64,000 nucleotides of DNA, from positions 852,695 through 916,694 of the forward strand of contig NW_002060947.1 of the NCBI RefSeq assembly GCF_000150275.1, read 5' to 3'. Shown piece by piece: positions 50,501 to 62,509 of the stretch. The translations under genes and the position numbers were made by a program. How positions within the stretch are numbered: the first letter of the stretch is position 1; the number at the start of each line of letters is the position of its first letter. This DNA is from Trichoplax adhaerens (taxonomy: Eukaryota; Placozoa; Uniplacotomia; Trichoplacea; Trichoplacidae). The notes below the pieces were generated by a model. The model was not told the DNA's origin, did not search any database, and saw only the letters and a program-made list of their open reading frames with translations.

Positions 50501-52040
50501 ACATTTATGGTATGGTTACTATACTATTTGTTGGAATTCGCTATGGATCTAAAGTTGTATCAATGTCAAGGTTCGAACCAAAGGCTTTTCTAGAGTGTAT
50601 CCAAAAAAATAAAGTAAGCAAGATAACTGGAGCAACTACCACCTTGATTCAATCTTTTAATCGCTCGCTACAATTCGTCGTCATGATTTCTTCTATTTTG
50701 GTTAAAATTAATGTTGTTTAGATCACGGTTGCACCCATTGTACCTCCAATTGCCGTTTTCCTATCTAAACATCCACTGGTATCACAGTTTGATGTTAGCA
50801 GTCTTAAAGATGTTATAAGTGCTGCAGCCCCGCTGGGGAAAGAAACACAATCATCACTTACCAGCCGATTGGGTGTTTCGGTTAGACAAGGTAAAATATC
50901 GTTTTGATCGTAAATACCAAGCATCAAAATAGGATTGCAAGTTAAAATCTTTATTCGTATTCGAATAATTTTCAGTCATACTGTTTAAATTAGCAATATC
51001 ATAATTAACATCAACCGAAGATGCAAAATGGTAAAACAATTTTAACATCGTAGGTTTCGGAATGACTGAGCTAAGCCCTGTTGCTACGGTCTCTCCAGCC
51101 AATGAATCTGTTCCTGGCTCAGCTGGAATTCTCGTTGCAAATACCAAAGGAAAGGTAACAATAGTAACATTAATGACCAACGATAAAACTTTAGCAGCGA
51201 AGTTCTCTTCATAAACTGCTTTTATGAACATAAAATCGAGACAGTTAACAAGAAGATTTTTATTATAATTTAATTTTTCGTTGAAATTGCTTTATTGCGA
51301 CATGATAGGTTGTGGATATCGAAACAGGTAAAGCTTTACCTGCCAGAAAATCTGGTGAATTGTGCTTTAAAGGCCCTCAAGTAATGAAAGGGTATTTGAA
51401 AAACCAAGCAGCAACTGACAAAACAATTGATCAAGATGGATGGCTACATACTGGCGATATTGGCTACTATGATGAATCGGGAAATTATTTCATTGTTGAT
51501 CGATTGAAAGAGCTGATCAAATATAAAGGCTTTCAGGTACAATTTCTCTAGTTTACTTTAAGGGTTGCTGTTTTCGTTAATTTATTGCTTATTATGTTAT
51601 CACATACGAGTATATACCTAATATGTAACAGTCCATGCTAGCTACTTAAGTATACCACCATTGCACATAAAAACAACTACTAAAATCAGCCCCTATTATC
51701 ATTACGTTATTTTATCCTCCTGAAAATTTAGGTTCCACCTGCTGAACTAGAAGAATTACTTTTAACTCATCCCAAGATTGCTGATGTCGCAGTGATAGGC
51801 ATTCCTGATGTAGACGCTGGTGAGCTACCAAAGGCTTTTATAGTCAAAAAAAGCGATGATTTAATAGCTGAAGAAGTTATACAGTTTGTTGCTGGAGAAG
51901 TGGGACCACATAAAAAGTTACGAGGTGGCGTTGAATTTATTGAGGCTATACCTAAGTCAGCTAGTGGTAAAATTTTACGACGCCAGTTAAAAGCTCAAGA
52001 AATTGAGAAATATAAGAAAGTCAATTCAACTCGATTTTAA
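47533..52040 (+). CDS. AMP-forming acyl-CoA synthetase, 4CL/luciferase-like, copy 1
   Basis: Activates a carboxylic acid with ATP to an acyl-adenylate, then transfers it to CoA. Eight exons: 47533-47634, 49640-49941, 50091-50257, 50390-50613, 50722-50890, 51054-51154, 51309-51536, 51732-52040; 533 aa. The motifs are complete: P-loop [11 protein letters not shown] (181-191), PWFHIYGM with the catalytic His at 228, GFGMTE (about 322-327), TGDIGYYD (403-410), [13 protein letters not shown] (419-431, hinge and CoA-side Lys), and [11 protein letters not shown] with the adenylation Lys at 511. Start chosen at the ATG of MEISSKY because copy 3 begins the same way; an in-frame ATG at 47521 is 4 codons upstream. 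Intron 1 is 2 kb; intron 3 is a GC-AG intron. The C-terminus (NSTRF) is not a peroxisomal SKL signal, so location is open. Substrate unknown. Confidence 0.93.
50258..50389 (+). other. GC-AG intron in synthetase copy 1
   Basis: Splicing CCGAAAG / GCAAGT ... TATAG / GTGTTATG joins the P-loop PKG to VMLTHYN in frame. No GT donor does so; the next GT, two bases later, gives a wrong frame. The donor GCAAGT is the classical form of the rare GC-AG class. The equivalent intron in copy 2 (57194-57898) has GT. Confidence 0.85.
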
Positions 52041-53872
52041 TCGAACGGAAATGGTGCTGTTGTTGGCATAAGATTAATAATAAATGTCAACATTATTTCT
52101 GTTATTATTTACCTCTACACATTCATAACAATGTCAGTTTTAAGAGTGACTTTAGATTTAGAAATAACAATCTGCAAATATTCAGCATTAAATTTAGTAT
52201 GATTTATGATAATATTATTTAGAGCAATAGCAATTTAATATTTCGATTGCCTTTGTATTTCTTAGTTTTCATAGTTGACGGATGTTGAATATTATGTTTG
52301 TTTTCTACTAAACCGCCATTTATGTGGTATTATATTTCGATAACTACTTCTCTTTATCCTATCATTGTCAATTTAGTTGGATCAATTTTGCTTATTTATA
52401 AGTGATTAGTAAACACATTCATTTTTCCTAAAAATAAATTTGAGAAAGCTTGCTTAAATCTTCATCAGCTATTGCCGAATAGTTATTCAAATATAAAGCT
52501 CAGGTGCTGATTTTAAAGTTTGTCGGCTGAGCTAACAATGTTAAACATTGGAAAAATAAGCTCATCACTATGCTTTACAGGCATTTTTTCGCAATCTAGT
52601 ATCATCTTAAAGATAATTATATGTAGTCAGAGCGAGGAAAAATATGTGCTCTAGAGAATATTGATGTATTTCTAAATTCTTAAGACAGTGGTAGAAATAA
52701 TCAATATTTACAGTTAATGCATAAAATAGCAGAATACATCGTAAGTTAGACATTTTCTTGCAGATTGAGTAATTTATATGATATACCAGTTGTCTAACTA
52801 CACATATGTTAGTACTGACTGAAGCTGATTGAAAAATTAGACTTCTACTTAGCATGAGATATAATCAATCTTTTGCAAATTTATATTTAATCTATTCTAG
52901 TAAGCATTTAATACCGTCTGAATTGGCAGTAGAAAGCTTACATCTGCGAATTTGTAGTCTAATTGATTTGTTAGTTGTGATAATAATTGATCATTTAAAG
53001 CTTACGTACTTTATTTTACGAATAATTATATGAAAGTATTTAATCGTTAGAATGTCAAGTCATGATCTCCAGGAGCTATTCTAGGATTTTAGCAATGTGT
53101 TATACGATAGCAAAACAATTTATAATACGAAAATAAGATGATGATGTATAAATTTCCCGTTAAAGGCTATTAAGTTCGTAAGTGAGCAAAGAAAGGAAAT
53201 TCAATGTCTGCAGCATGCTGTATAAATGATTTAGGTTACTTTTTCCGGCCTTCATTAAACTATCAATCTTTTAGGATGTCATGAGCACTTTTGTAATGAA
53301 TCAACACGCTGGCAGTATGAAAAAGAATAGAACAGCTATTGTTCTTCTCTCCATTAGTTTTATATAACATTAATTTTAGCCACATAATTTGTATACAATA
53401 ATTATAACTGAATTAATTACTATAGAGACAGAATTCATCAAGAAATATACATAATAATGCCATATTACGGTTATTGTTTGTTATGAGGCAAGGCATTGCT
53501 TAATAAACCCGCACTGAATGGCCGCAATCTATACTATTGTCGGTCTTATGTTCTTGCTATTTAATTACTGTGATCTTAGGCTACAGTAAGTATCGTTAGT
53601 ATCTTCCTTATAAGGTGTCATACTGGATAGAATTGGTGTATGAATTATTTGTCGAACGAAAACAAGGAAGTTTTAGTATTGAATCAACCATTGACGGGAG
53701 TCTTAATTACTGAAAGCGCCGTACTTAACACATACGCTGATCGAAGCTAGTGTATACGATATAAGTCTACTTATATTTTCGTTATTCTCAATCGTGTTGG
53801 TTGTACTTAAATCGTGCATTACTAGCATTTTACTGGTGATTAATTTGAACAATCCTGTTCTTATAAACTACC

Positions 53873-56800
53873 ATGGAGGTACAGAGCTTATTCACGTGCC
53901 AAATACCTGATAATATCAATTTAGTGGATTTCATCTTCCAATATTTCGATGAATATGGCAGCCGGGTTGCTGTGGTAAGTTCTAACATTTTCTACTTAGT
54001 CAATATACAAATTGCGCGATGGGCAAAAGTTTATTAAGAAGTTATCCCAAACAAATTCAATTGCATTTCGGACTTGTACAAAAGCAAAATGCCTCTTACA
54101 TCTCTGTAATACACCACATGATCATTTGCATTTCGCTAATCCCAACCAGCAAGCAGAATATGTTCGCATCACTGATATAAAAGATGTTAACGATATCCAA
54201 TGACAGAAAACGAAATTGATGGCTGATCAATAGCTAAAACCAACAGACTACCATCTTGAAATAGTAAAGAGTGAAAGTCATCCCTAACTAATTTTACTAT
54301 CCAAGATGAAAAACAAAGAAGCTTTTCTAGCGGTATAATAAAAATAATCGTTGTAGTATAATGTCTTAAACGCAATTTTAAAGTCGGGATATAATCGGTT
54401 AACAGTGTGCATATTTTGCAAGCCCATTTATTAATAACTTGCTATTCTTTAGAAGCTTTACTGCTTTCGCTATATCTGTATCGTTAGTGTTGTATAGCCA
54501 TTGCAATTTCTTCAGCTACAGAACCTAAGACAAGGTTTATCATTTTCTAATAGTTTTAATTTTATAACCAACTACATACTGCAGTATCTTGAAGGGCAAA
54601 TGTCTTAACAACGTATCATTTTTATTATTCTAACAAGGTTTTCATATATAACTAGATATGATACTATAAAAGGAGAGATAAATGATGATTATCTTTAACA
54701 TAAAATATAAAATTCTGTCAGATTAGTAGTGAAAAGTGTGATTAAAGTGCCCCTACGTATTCATATGTTTTTATATCGAGCCAGACTTGCTAGGTTAATA
54801 GAGTTAACTTCTAAAGATTTTAGATTAATTTCGATAATTAGGACTATTTCATAAGCATACCATCCATCTTCATGATTTCTTAAATTTCTAACGATGATTG
54901 CTATTGTCATGACATGATGCTAACGACTGAATTACTAATTTTATTTTAATCCGAAATGAAAGCTAACGGAATTGAAGTCAACCAGACTTGACTATAGTAT
55001 TTTTAACTTTTCACAGTCTAATATGAAAATATTTGATATGGCAAAGGCTTCATTAAGTTTGCTCGTTATTTCGGGAGGATAGATTTGTAGAGTTTGAGCT
55101 GTGAAATCATTTTAGTCGTTTATAAAAATCATTTAACTGATTGAAATGCTAGATATACATGACTGAAATTCTGGAACTGTACACGAGAAGTGTAATAGTA
55201 ATGTTTTCTGGATCACAAATATAAAATATGTATCCCACGGTATACATTTAGAGACGAAAATATTAGAATTTTAATTACTTGATCACAGATACTGCCGTTA
55301 TACTCACTGATATTATACGGCACTTATTTCAAGAAGTCAATGAATACATAGAAAACCAGCTACTTTATTGCAAGATATCAATTTTAAGACTCTTGACTTA
55401 TTCTGTAATACAGTAACCGTGTCTGACTACCGTATCCGTTACTTGCATTTATTATTTTCTTTCTTGTTAAAGTGAATGACATATAATCGGCTAACGCTAT
55501 GGTTTAAATGGAAATGCTGAAAGATGCGCTTCTAACTACAGTATGATACATTTCAGATGCATTTGGTACCATGGTAGCTTAGCGTAGATTAGCTTTCCTT
55601 AGAAAGTTTTATAGGCACAGAATCATCAGTACAATATGAAGTACAGATCAGTTTCCATCAAGCATTCAATTCTAAGGATCTTAATACTTAATTCGAATGA
55701 CTTAGATCCATTGTACATGGTTGATTCAATAATTAAGATTTTAAAGCGATATTGCTAAAGCAATTTTAGGCCTATTAAGGCGAATCTTTTTTACCTTACA
55801 GATCCCCTTACCTGTTTGTTTAATTAAAAAATAGTTTAACGAAATGAAAGCCCTCTCTCTCGGATATTTACTGTATATATATGCAATTTCAAATCTATGA
55901 CAAAATACTAACTTACATATCAAGTCTGTTTGGCTGCTTCAGAAACATTTTCTTAGCAAGAAAACACAATATGCACTATGTTTGAAGACTTAGAGAACTT
56001 GTATTAGAATAAAACATAAAAAATGATACTATGACCTAAAATATAATATAATATATACGGATATTAAGGTAGATAATAGATTATCACGGTAGTATATTTA
56101 ATGCATATTAATGATACCTATCCACAGAAAATATTCTTTATCATCTAAAAAATAGGTTATTGCTAGTTTTATAAGCAAGCTGCTCCAATTTTACTTATAA
56201 TAGATATAGATTCCAATAGATTAATGATTGAGCTTTATAATCTTCTCGTCCTTGCACTATACTGTACAGTGAATGTAATAGCAATTAGATATCTTTTTCA
56301 ATGCAAATAATGTTATAGCTAAGGATAGAGGCAGACAGTTATCTGAACCTACTTTAAATAAAATATATTTCATAATTTAAATACAATCATTAATTTATCG
56401 TTCCTAAACTCGTATACCATTAACTTTTAGTTTTTGTATCAGACAAGATTATTAAGTAGTGACGGCTAATGAACGTAGGCAGAGTCCAATCCATAGCTAT
56501 ATAACCCTAAAATTACAAATGAATTAATCTGCTTTACTAAGGTAGGATGTTACGTAGTTAAGACCAAGATCTTTTATGTTATTCTTATATAACTATTATC
56601 AATACTCATATTATTTACAGGTTGATGCTAAAACTGGCCATTCCTACACTTACGCTCAAATCAGAGAATTCACAATAAAGCTTGCATCGGCTTTATTGCG
56701 TCTAGGATTAAGTAATGATGATGTCGTTGCAATTTATGCACCCAATATTCCTGAATATCCTATCGTATTTTTTGGAACGGTATTAGCCGGTGGTACAGCA

Positions 56801-59452
56801 TGTATAGTCAATCCGGCATATTCCGTTAAAGAATTAACTAATCAGCTAGAATTGTCTGAAGCCAAGTATATCTTTACCGTGAGTGCTTTCCTTGACAAAG
56901 CAAAAGAAGCAGCAGCAAGAAGGTCAGAAATGATGCACATTATTTTCTCTATACTTAAAATGAGCTAGCTGTTACTACTATCAATTTCTTACCATCTAAT
57001 GTCTTTAAAAATATTTGCATCATTAGAGATATTTCTAATATCTACGTCATGGATAACATCACGGATAGCGATATTACCTTGGCTCAAGAATTATTAGAAG
57101 ATGATGGCAGTCGATATAAAAGTAAAAAGATCAATTCTTGCGAAAATATAGCGGCTATAGCCTTTACTGATGGTACTACAGGCTCACCCAAAGGTAGCCT
57201 TATCAATCCTTGAACTAATGTTATTCGTTAAGAATATAGGTAGTAATTAGGTTATTATATCCTTTAACTCTGTACTTCAACAACCACTGTTGGTACGCTC
57301 TTTTATTTAGTGAGCAATATAGTATTCAATACGTCTGCAGTTAGATTTGTAGCATCGTTTGCTTTGTAATCTTACTGTTTTTTCCATAGTAAGCTAGTGG
57401 TGAATGGTCTCTAGTTAAGATAGACAGCGAGTTTAAATTTTGTATAGTCGGCCAGTCCCTGATTCGAATCACACCTTACTGTAAGCTACCCGTCTGCAGT
57501 TAGATTTATTGCTTCGTTTATTATGCAATTTGACTGTTTTTCCATAGTGAGAGGTCGGTAAATAATCTCTAGTTAGGTAAATAGTGAATTTAAAACTTGT
57601 TCTTTTCAAGTGAAATTTTGATTCAAGTTGCATCTAACGATAAACTATAATCGTCAAGTCATTTACCCTAGCTCGAACCGTAGTCAATAGATTTATAAAT
57701 TCGCCAAAATTATCGCGAGGTAATGCCCAAAAAATATCTTAGTCGTTTCTCCCTAGCTGTGTTGACCAGACCGCTAGTTGCTAGGACTATACACAGCTTC
57801 TCTGTTGAGATGTTTGTATAGCGCTTGTAAAAAATTCAATATTAAAATTGGTTCTTGCCAAAATCCCTATTAACAATCGTATGTATTCACTTTATCAGGC
57901 GTTATATTAACTCATCACAATATCATCAGCAATGTTAGCCAAGCTGCTGTACGGCCATTCTTTACAGTCGATGAACAAGATATCTTATTGGCCTTGATAC
58001 CATGGTTCGACATCTATGGTATGGTTGCAAATCTCTTGATTGGTTTACGATTTGGAGGCAAACTTGTTTCCCTGGCCGAAGCTAATACAACAGTCTTTCT
58101 AGAAACAATTCAACAACACAAGGTATGGTAACTATATTCTAGCGATCGTTTTCTTCATTTTTATTGATGTACGAGGTTATTTGGAATGTCAAGGGAGCTT
58201 AGTAATTTTCTTTTCTTTCAAGATTACCATTGCAACTATTACTCCACGAATTGCAGCTTCGCTATCCAAACAGACATTGACTGGCAACTTTAATGTTAGC
58301 AGTTTGAACGACGTTATTGGGGCAGCAGCTCCTTTAGGTAAAGAAGCGCAAACAGTATTGGGAGGTAATCTGGGTGGATCATATCGACAAGGTAAGCAAT
58401 ACATAGCTAGAAATATCAGTAACATCTGGTTTGATTCTTCAGGTAGCACACTATTTTCCCATCATTTAAAGGTATTCATACAATTGCTTATATGTCTTTT
58501 TTCCCCGGGCGTACTTAGCTTACGGCTTAACTGAATTAAGTCCCGTAGTAGCTGTTGTGCCTTCAAGCAAGGCAATTATTGGCTCGGTCGGTAAACTTGT
58601 TCCCCATACGAAGGGAAAGGTACTGATATAGTTATAATGTTCTGCTATCCGTCCATTTCGACCATTTTCTTACTATATCACAAAATAAATTCGTCAGTTA
58701 ATGCCGTAGTAAACGTTAGTATTAAGTTATGGTACGGCAAAATAATGATTTAAATGCTTCGATTTATGTTGGTATAGGTAGTAAATATTGAAACTGGTGA
58801 AGCTCTACCTGTTGGCGAATCAGGTGAATTATGCTTTAAAGGTCCTCAAGTAATGAAAGGCTATTTAGGAAATCAGGCTGCTACTGAATCAGTTATTGAT
58901 GAAGATGGATGGTTACATACTGGAGATGTTGGGTATTATGATGAATCGGGCAATTTGTATATCGTTGATCGCCTGGATGAATTCATTAAATATGACGATT
59001 TCCAGGTAAATGGGAGTTATAAAGGGAAAGATTTCATCCCATAAATTAAATTTCTGCTGATTACTATGATTAATAGATAATTTCACTTAGTCTGAGGATG
59101 ACAATTTGACCTCGTTTCATTCATGCTATAGGTAGCACCGGCTGAATTAGAAGAGGTTTTATTAACTCATCCTAAGGTTTCCGATGCAGCTGTTATTGGG
59201 ATTCCAAATATTGATGGTGGAGAGCTTGCCAAGGCCTTCGTAGTTAAATGTGATAATGATATCACTGAGAAAGAGTTGGAAGATTTTGTTGCTTCAGAAG
59301 TAGCTGAACATAAGAAATTATATGGAGGGGTTGAATTTATTGATACTCTGCCTAAATCGACAGGTGGCAAGTTATTGCGTCGTCGACTGAAAGAGCTGGA
59401 AATAGAAAAGATAAAAGCAATTACTCAGTTTGATACCGTAGAAAGCTTTTAA
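53873..59452 (+). CDS. Acyl-CoA synthetase-like protein, copy 2, with altered catalytic motifs
   Basis: Paralogue of copy 1, same eight-exon plan: 53873-53974, 56621-56922, 57027-57193, 57899-58122, 58223-58391, 58519-58619, 58778-59005, 59132-59452; 537 aa. The first seven exons equal copy 1 in length nucleotide for nucleotide. Fold-level motifs remain ([25 protein letters not shown] with Asp405, Arg420, PKSTGGKLLRR with Lys511). Key positions change to acid: P-loop FTDGTTGSPKG has Asp183 for Ser; PWFDIYGM has Asp228 in place of the motif-A4 catalytic His; DRLDEFIKYDDFQ has Asp422 and Asp428-Asp429 for Lys and Lys-Gly of the hinge used in the CoA step. The frame is open throughout, so it looks like a conserved protein with altered or lost activity rather than a broken gene. 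Intron 1 is 2.6 kb. C-terminus DTVESF, no SKL. Confidence 0.9.
57334..57640. repeat. Tandem pair with tRNA-derived (SINE-like) sequence inside synthetase copy 2, intron 3
   Basis: Two diverged direct copies begin CGTCTGCAGTTAGATTT (about 57334 and 57490). In the first, 57388-57480 folds loosely like a tRNA: acceptor arms AGTAAG and CTTACT pair exactly, a box-A-like AGCTAGTGGTGAATGG follows, and a box-B-like GATTCGAATCA sits near 57461-57471. The T stem has mismatches, so this is not a functional tRNA. The second copy is more degraded (GATTCAAGT). Confidence 0.5.
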
Positions 59453-62407
59453 AATTTGAGCAGCTCATCTGGTTATCTTGCATTACATATGGATGTGATA
59501 TTTTTAGATACCCCAAATGGTGTGATATCTTCAGCATCTTATATTTCAATCTTTTTCGAAAACTTGTAATTTAATCAGTGATTGCTGTCCCATTTCTTGT
59601 ATACGGTGCTCTTCAGCAATGAGATCCTTTCGCAAGCACTTTGTTACTACATCAAAGTGCACTGATTGCCCTCCATTTATATGCTTAGCGAAAAAGGGTC
59701 AGGATTTTAATTTATGAATTATCGATGGTTTGAAGAGTGATCGGTGTGGCTTCTTCTGTGTAACCCCCATATCATTATTTTCTTAATATATCAGGTATAA
59801 TTATTACCAATAGTTATATTACCTATATACTGTTGAAAATATGTTATTTTCTTGACAGTTTTATCGCTCTTGCTGTTTAGCTAGTTAAAATCATTGATCT
59901 TTGTTTGCGAACTATTTATAGCTTCTTTTTGTTCGTAAGCTTGGGCTTATAGTGACACTATTTAAGTAGGAAATATAAATAATGTAACCATGGTTTAAGT
60001 AGATTATTTGAGAGAACAAATATGTATGATGTATATGTGATTATGTCTTAATATTTTCTTTAGGCATACTCGTAGCACTACTATACAGAATAATTATCAA
60101 TCTATGATTATGAAATTATCGAACCTTATTGCATTGTAGAGATTTCTTTCTGCAGTTTTCGTAATGTTTCGGTACAACATATTGTAATAATAAATTTTAC
60201 TTTACACGATGTTAAAATATAAAACGATGCATTCGATCCGGCTAAATGAAAATGCACATGGCTACCATTGAATGAAATACTTACTTTATATACGGCTCAA
60301 GTAGCTAACATCGTTCAAGTGAAGCAACCAAGTACATCAGGATATTGGACTAGAGAGGTGAAATATTACGGTCTCAATGATGTTTTTCATAGACTATTTA
60401 TTACCGACAATTTAAGGCAGCAACTGAAGGAATATGATTACAATAGGCTTAGATTCAAGATGATATTACGATGGAACAAAATGGCACAACATTAAGACTT
60501 TATACGGTAGTACTTTCATGCACTATAGCCTTATAAATGCAGCTAATTGAACGTTGATCATATGCGTTTGCACAAATTGAAGGATAGTTCTTTCCATTTT
60601 ATTTGTAGTGGATCTGTCATAGAAATTTCTTTAAGTAACTATCTCAAATGATAGCTGAAATGAAGGTTAACATGTAGCTGAAATTACTTTTAGCGTTCTA
60701 AACAGTTACTTCTGGTCATTCCTTCTCAATGAAAGTTTAATATGATCATTCATTACACTTTTCTAGTTCAGTACAGCAGTATTTTCTTATTTTTATAATT
60801 ATTAAATTATAGTAAAAATTTCTGGTCCACTACAGCCTCATGACAGCTAACGAAAATCAGATCAGCATCATGATCGTTACAGTTATTACTGTAACTTAAT
60901 GAGATGCTCTTAAACAAAAAAATCTACAGCCCAATCGTAAGATTAAGAGAGAATATCTTATCACCTTAGAATGATTACAGATTCTGCATCATCGATATAG
61001 ATATCGGCTTACAAACTAATATCGTCATTTACGATAAGTTCAGGCCTATTTTTTTTCCAGCAAGCAGTACATTTATCAATTACTCTCCTTCACAGTGAGA
61101 ATATTTACGTTTAATAAATAAAATGGTTTTGACGGTCAATAATCATTTTATAGCAATTTTATATGATCCAATTTGTAGCATTATATTGCTTTGTAACTAA
61201 TATCCTCATCCAGTCATTGTCCATTACTGCCAACTGCTATCGAATATAAAGTCGGAAAATTCTGCTTTTAGCACCTTTTACAGCCATATAAATCAACATT
61301 GAAGAATAAATTGAAGGCAATGGATAAGATTAATTTCCGATATTATAACTTTTGATAGAACTTCTTAGAACTGAATATAGAAAGTTCTTGAGTTTGTTTT
61401 CTCACACTTTCTACCTGTAGCTTTTAAGATATTTAGTCAAATCAAGTTATGAAATCGATTAAAAAGTATGGGTAAAATGTTAATAGCCTGATAAATTGAA
61501 AAACGAACTACGAGTACTGTAGCTGTTTGCTTTGAGAAAGTTGAGTCAGTATAATTCAAAGTCTATTACTGATGCTAATTTATTTATCTTCAAGAAGCAT
61601 CACAAAGCTAGTAATATTATATTGATAAATTAATTAGACCTTTAGCAGTATCTACAGCAGATTATAGCCAATTGTAGATCATACTAAATCCACCACGAAG
61701 TGTTTGAATATTTCAATTTTATCTCCCAGCATTATTGGAATAACAACGATAAAGAGCAAATCAGATCTTACTTATTAGGTAAAAGGCTATACAATATTAA
61801 CCACAGGATTAATTATCCTGTTACAAAGGAATAATATCAATAAAAGCTCTTCATTAATCTGGAATGATTATTATTAATAAATCTATTATGTTGCTAAAGT
61901 TTAATTTTCTACAATTAGTTAGTTCTTTGTGCACGGTTGGATATCCTCGCAGCCAATAGAGAGTATAGCCAAAGAATGTTGGGAGTAACCGAGAAAAAAG
62001 AAAATACTAATTATCATCCAGACTTGTATTTCTCGTCTAATTAGCTAATAATACAGCTTTCTTCTATTGAACGTGTGACTGCAAGATATTCTAGTAATGA
62101 AAAGCTTGAGCATATAATAAATTCTATACTTTATGAATTGTGGTAACCTGTGTAAATTAGTGCAACATCGATCGTCGATAAAGTTTTGGGCGTTGAGAGT
62201 CTTACACCGCCTATCATAACCCTTCAAATATCAATTTGAAGAATTACGAAAGAGCAAAGATTTATATTTACACAGCAAGGATAGCCCCTTATAGCTGTTT
62301 GCTTTTTACTCTAGCGTGTTACCATCTATAAGCTTTTATTTTAGCTTGATTTAACTGTGACAATTAACTCAAGTTAGTGTTCACACTTGATAAACTTTTA
62401 AGTCAAA
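59453..62407. other. Spacer between synthetase copies 2 and 3, no firm gene
   Basis: A plus-strand ORF at 60268-60495 (75 codons, with a SGYWTREVKYYG segment) is the only stretch that reads like real protein, but no family or splice partner is recognised and it is not called as a gene. The rest shows nothing. Confidence 0.45.
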
Positions 62408-62509
62408 ATGGAAATAACAAGTAAATATGACTGCAAGTTACCTGATGGGATCAGTTTGATCGATTATGTCTTTGAATATTTCGATAAGTATGCTGATAGA
62501 GAAGCTGTG
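62408..62509 (+). CDS. First exon of a third acyl-CoA synthetase (cut by window edge)
   Basis: A 102-nt exon, identical in length to exon 1 of copies 1 and 2, encodes MEITSKYDCKLPDG...LIDYVFEYFDKY...REAV and ends at a GTAAGC donor in phase 0. In the two complete paralogues intron 1 is 2.0 and 2.6 kb long, so exon 2 is expected beyond the right edge; indeed nothing resembling it is seen in 62510-64000. Same strand as its neighbours, so this is a tandem family of at least three members. Catalytic motifs lie outside the window. Confidence 0.85.

Noticed and set aside
57388..57480. Functional tRNA gene
   Set aside because: The T stem is mismatched, no clear anticodon stem forms, and a second decayed copy lies beside it.
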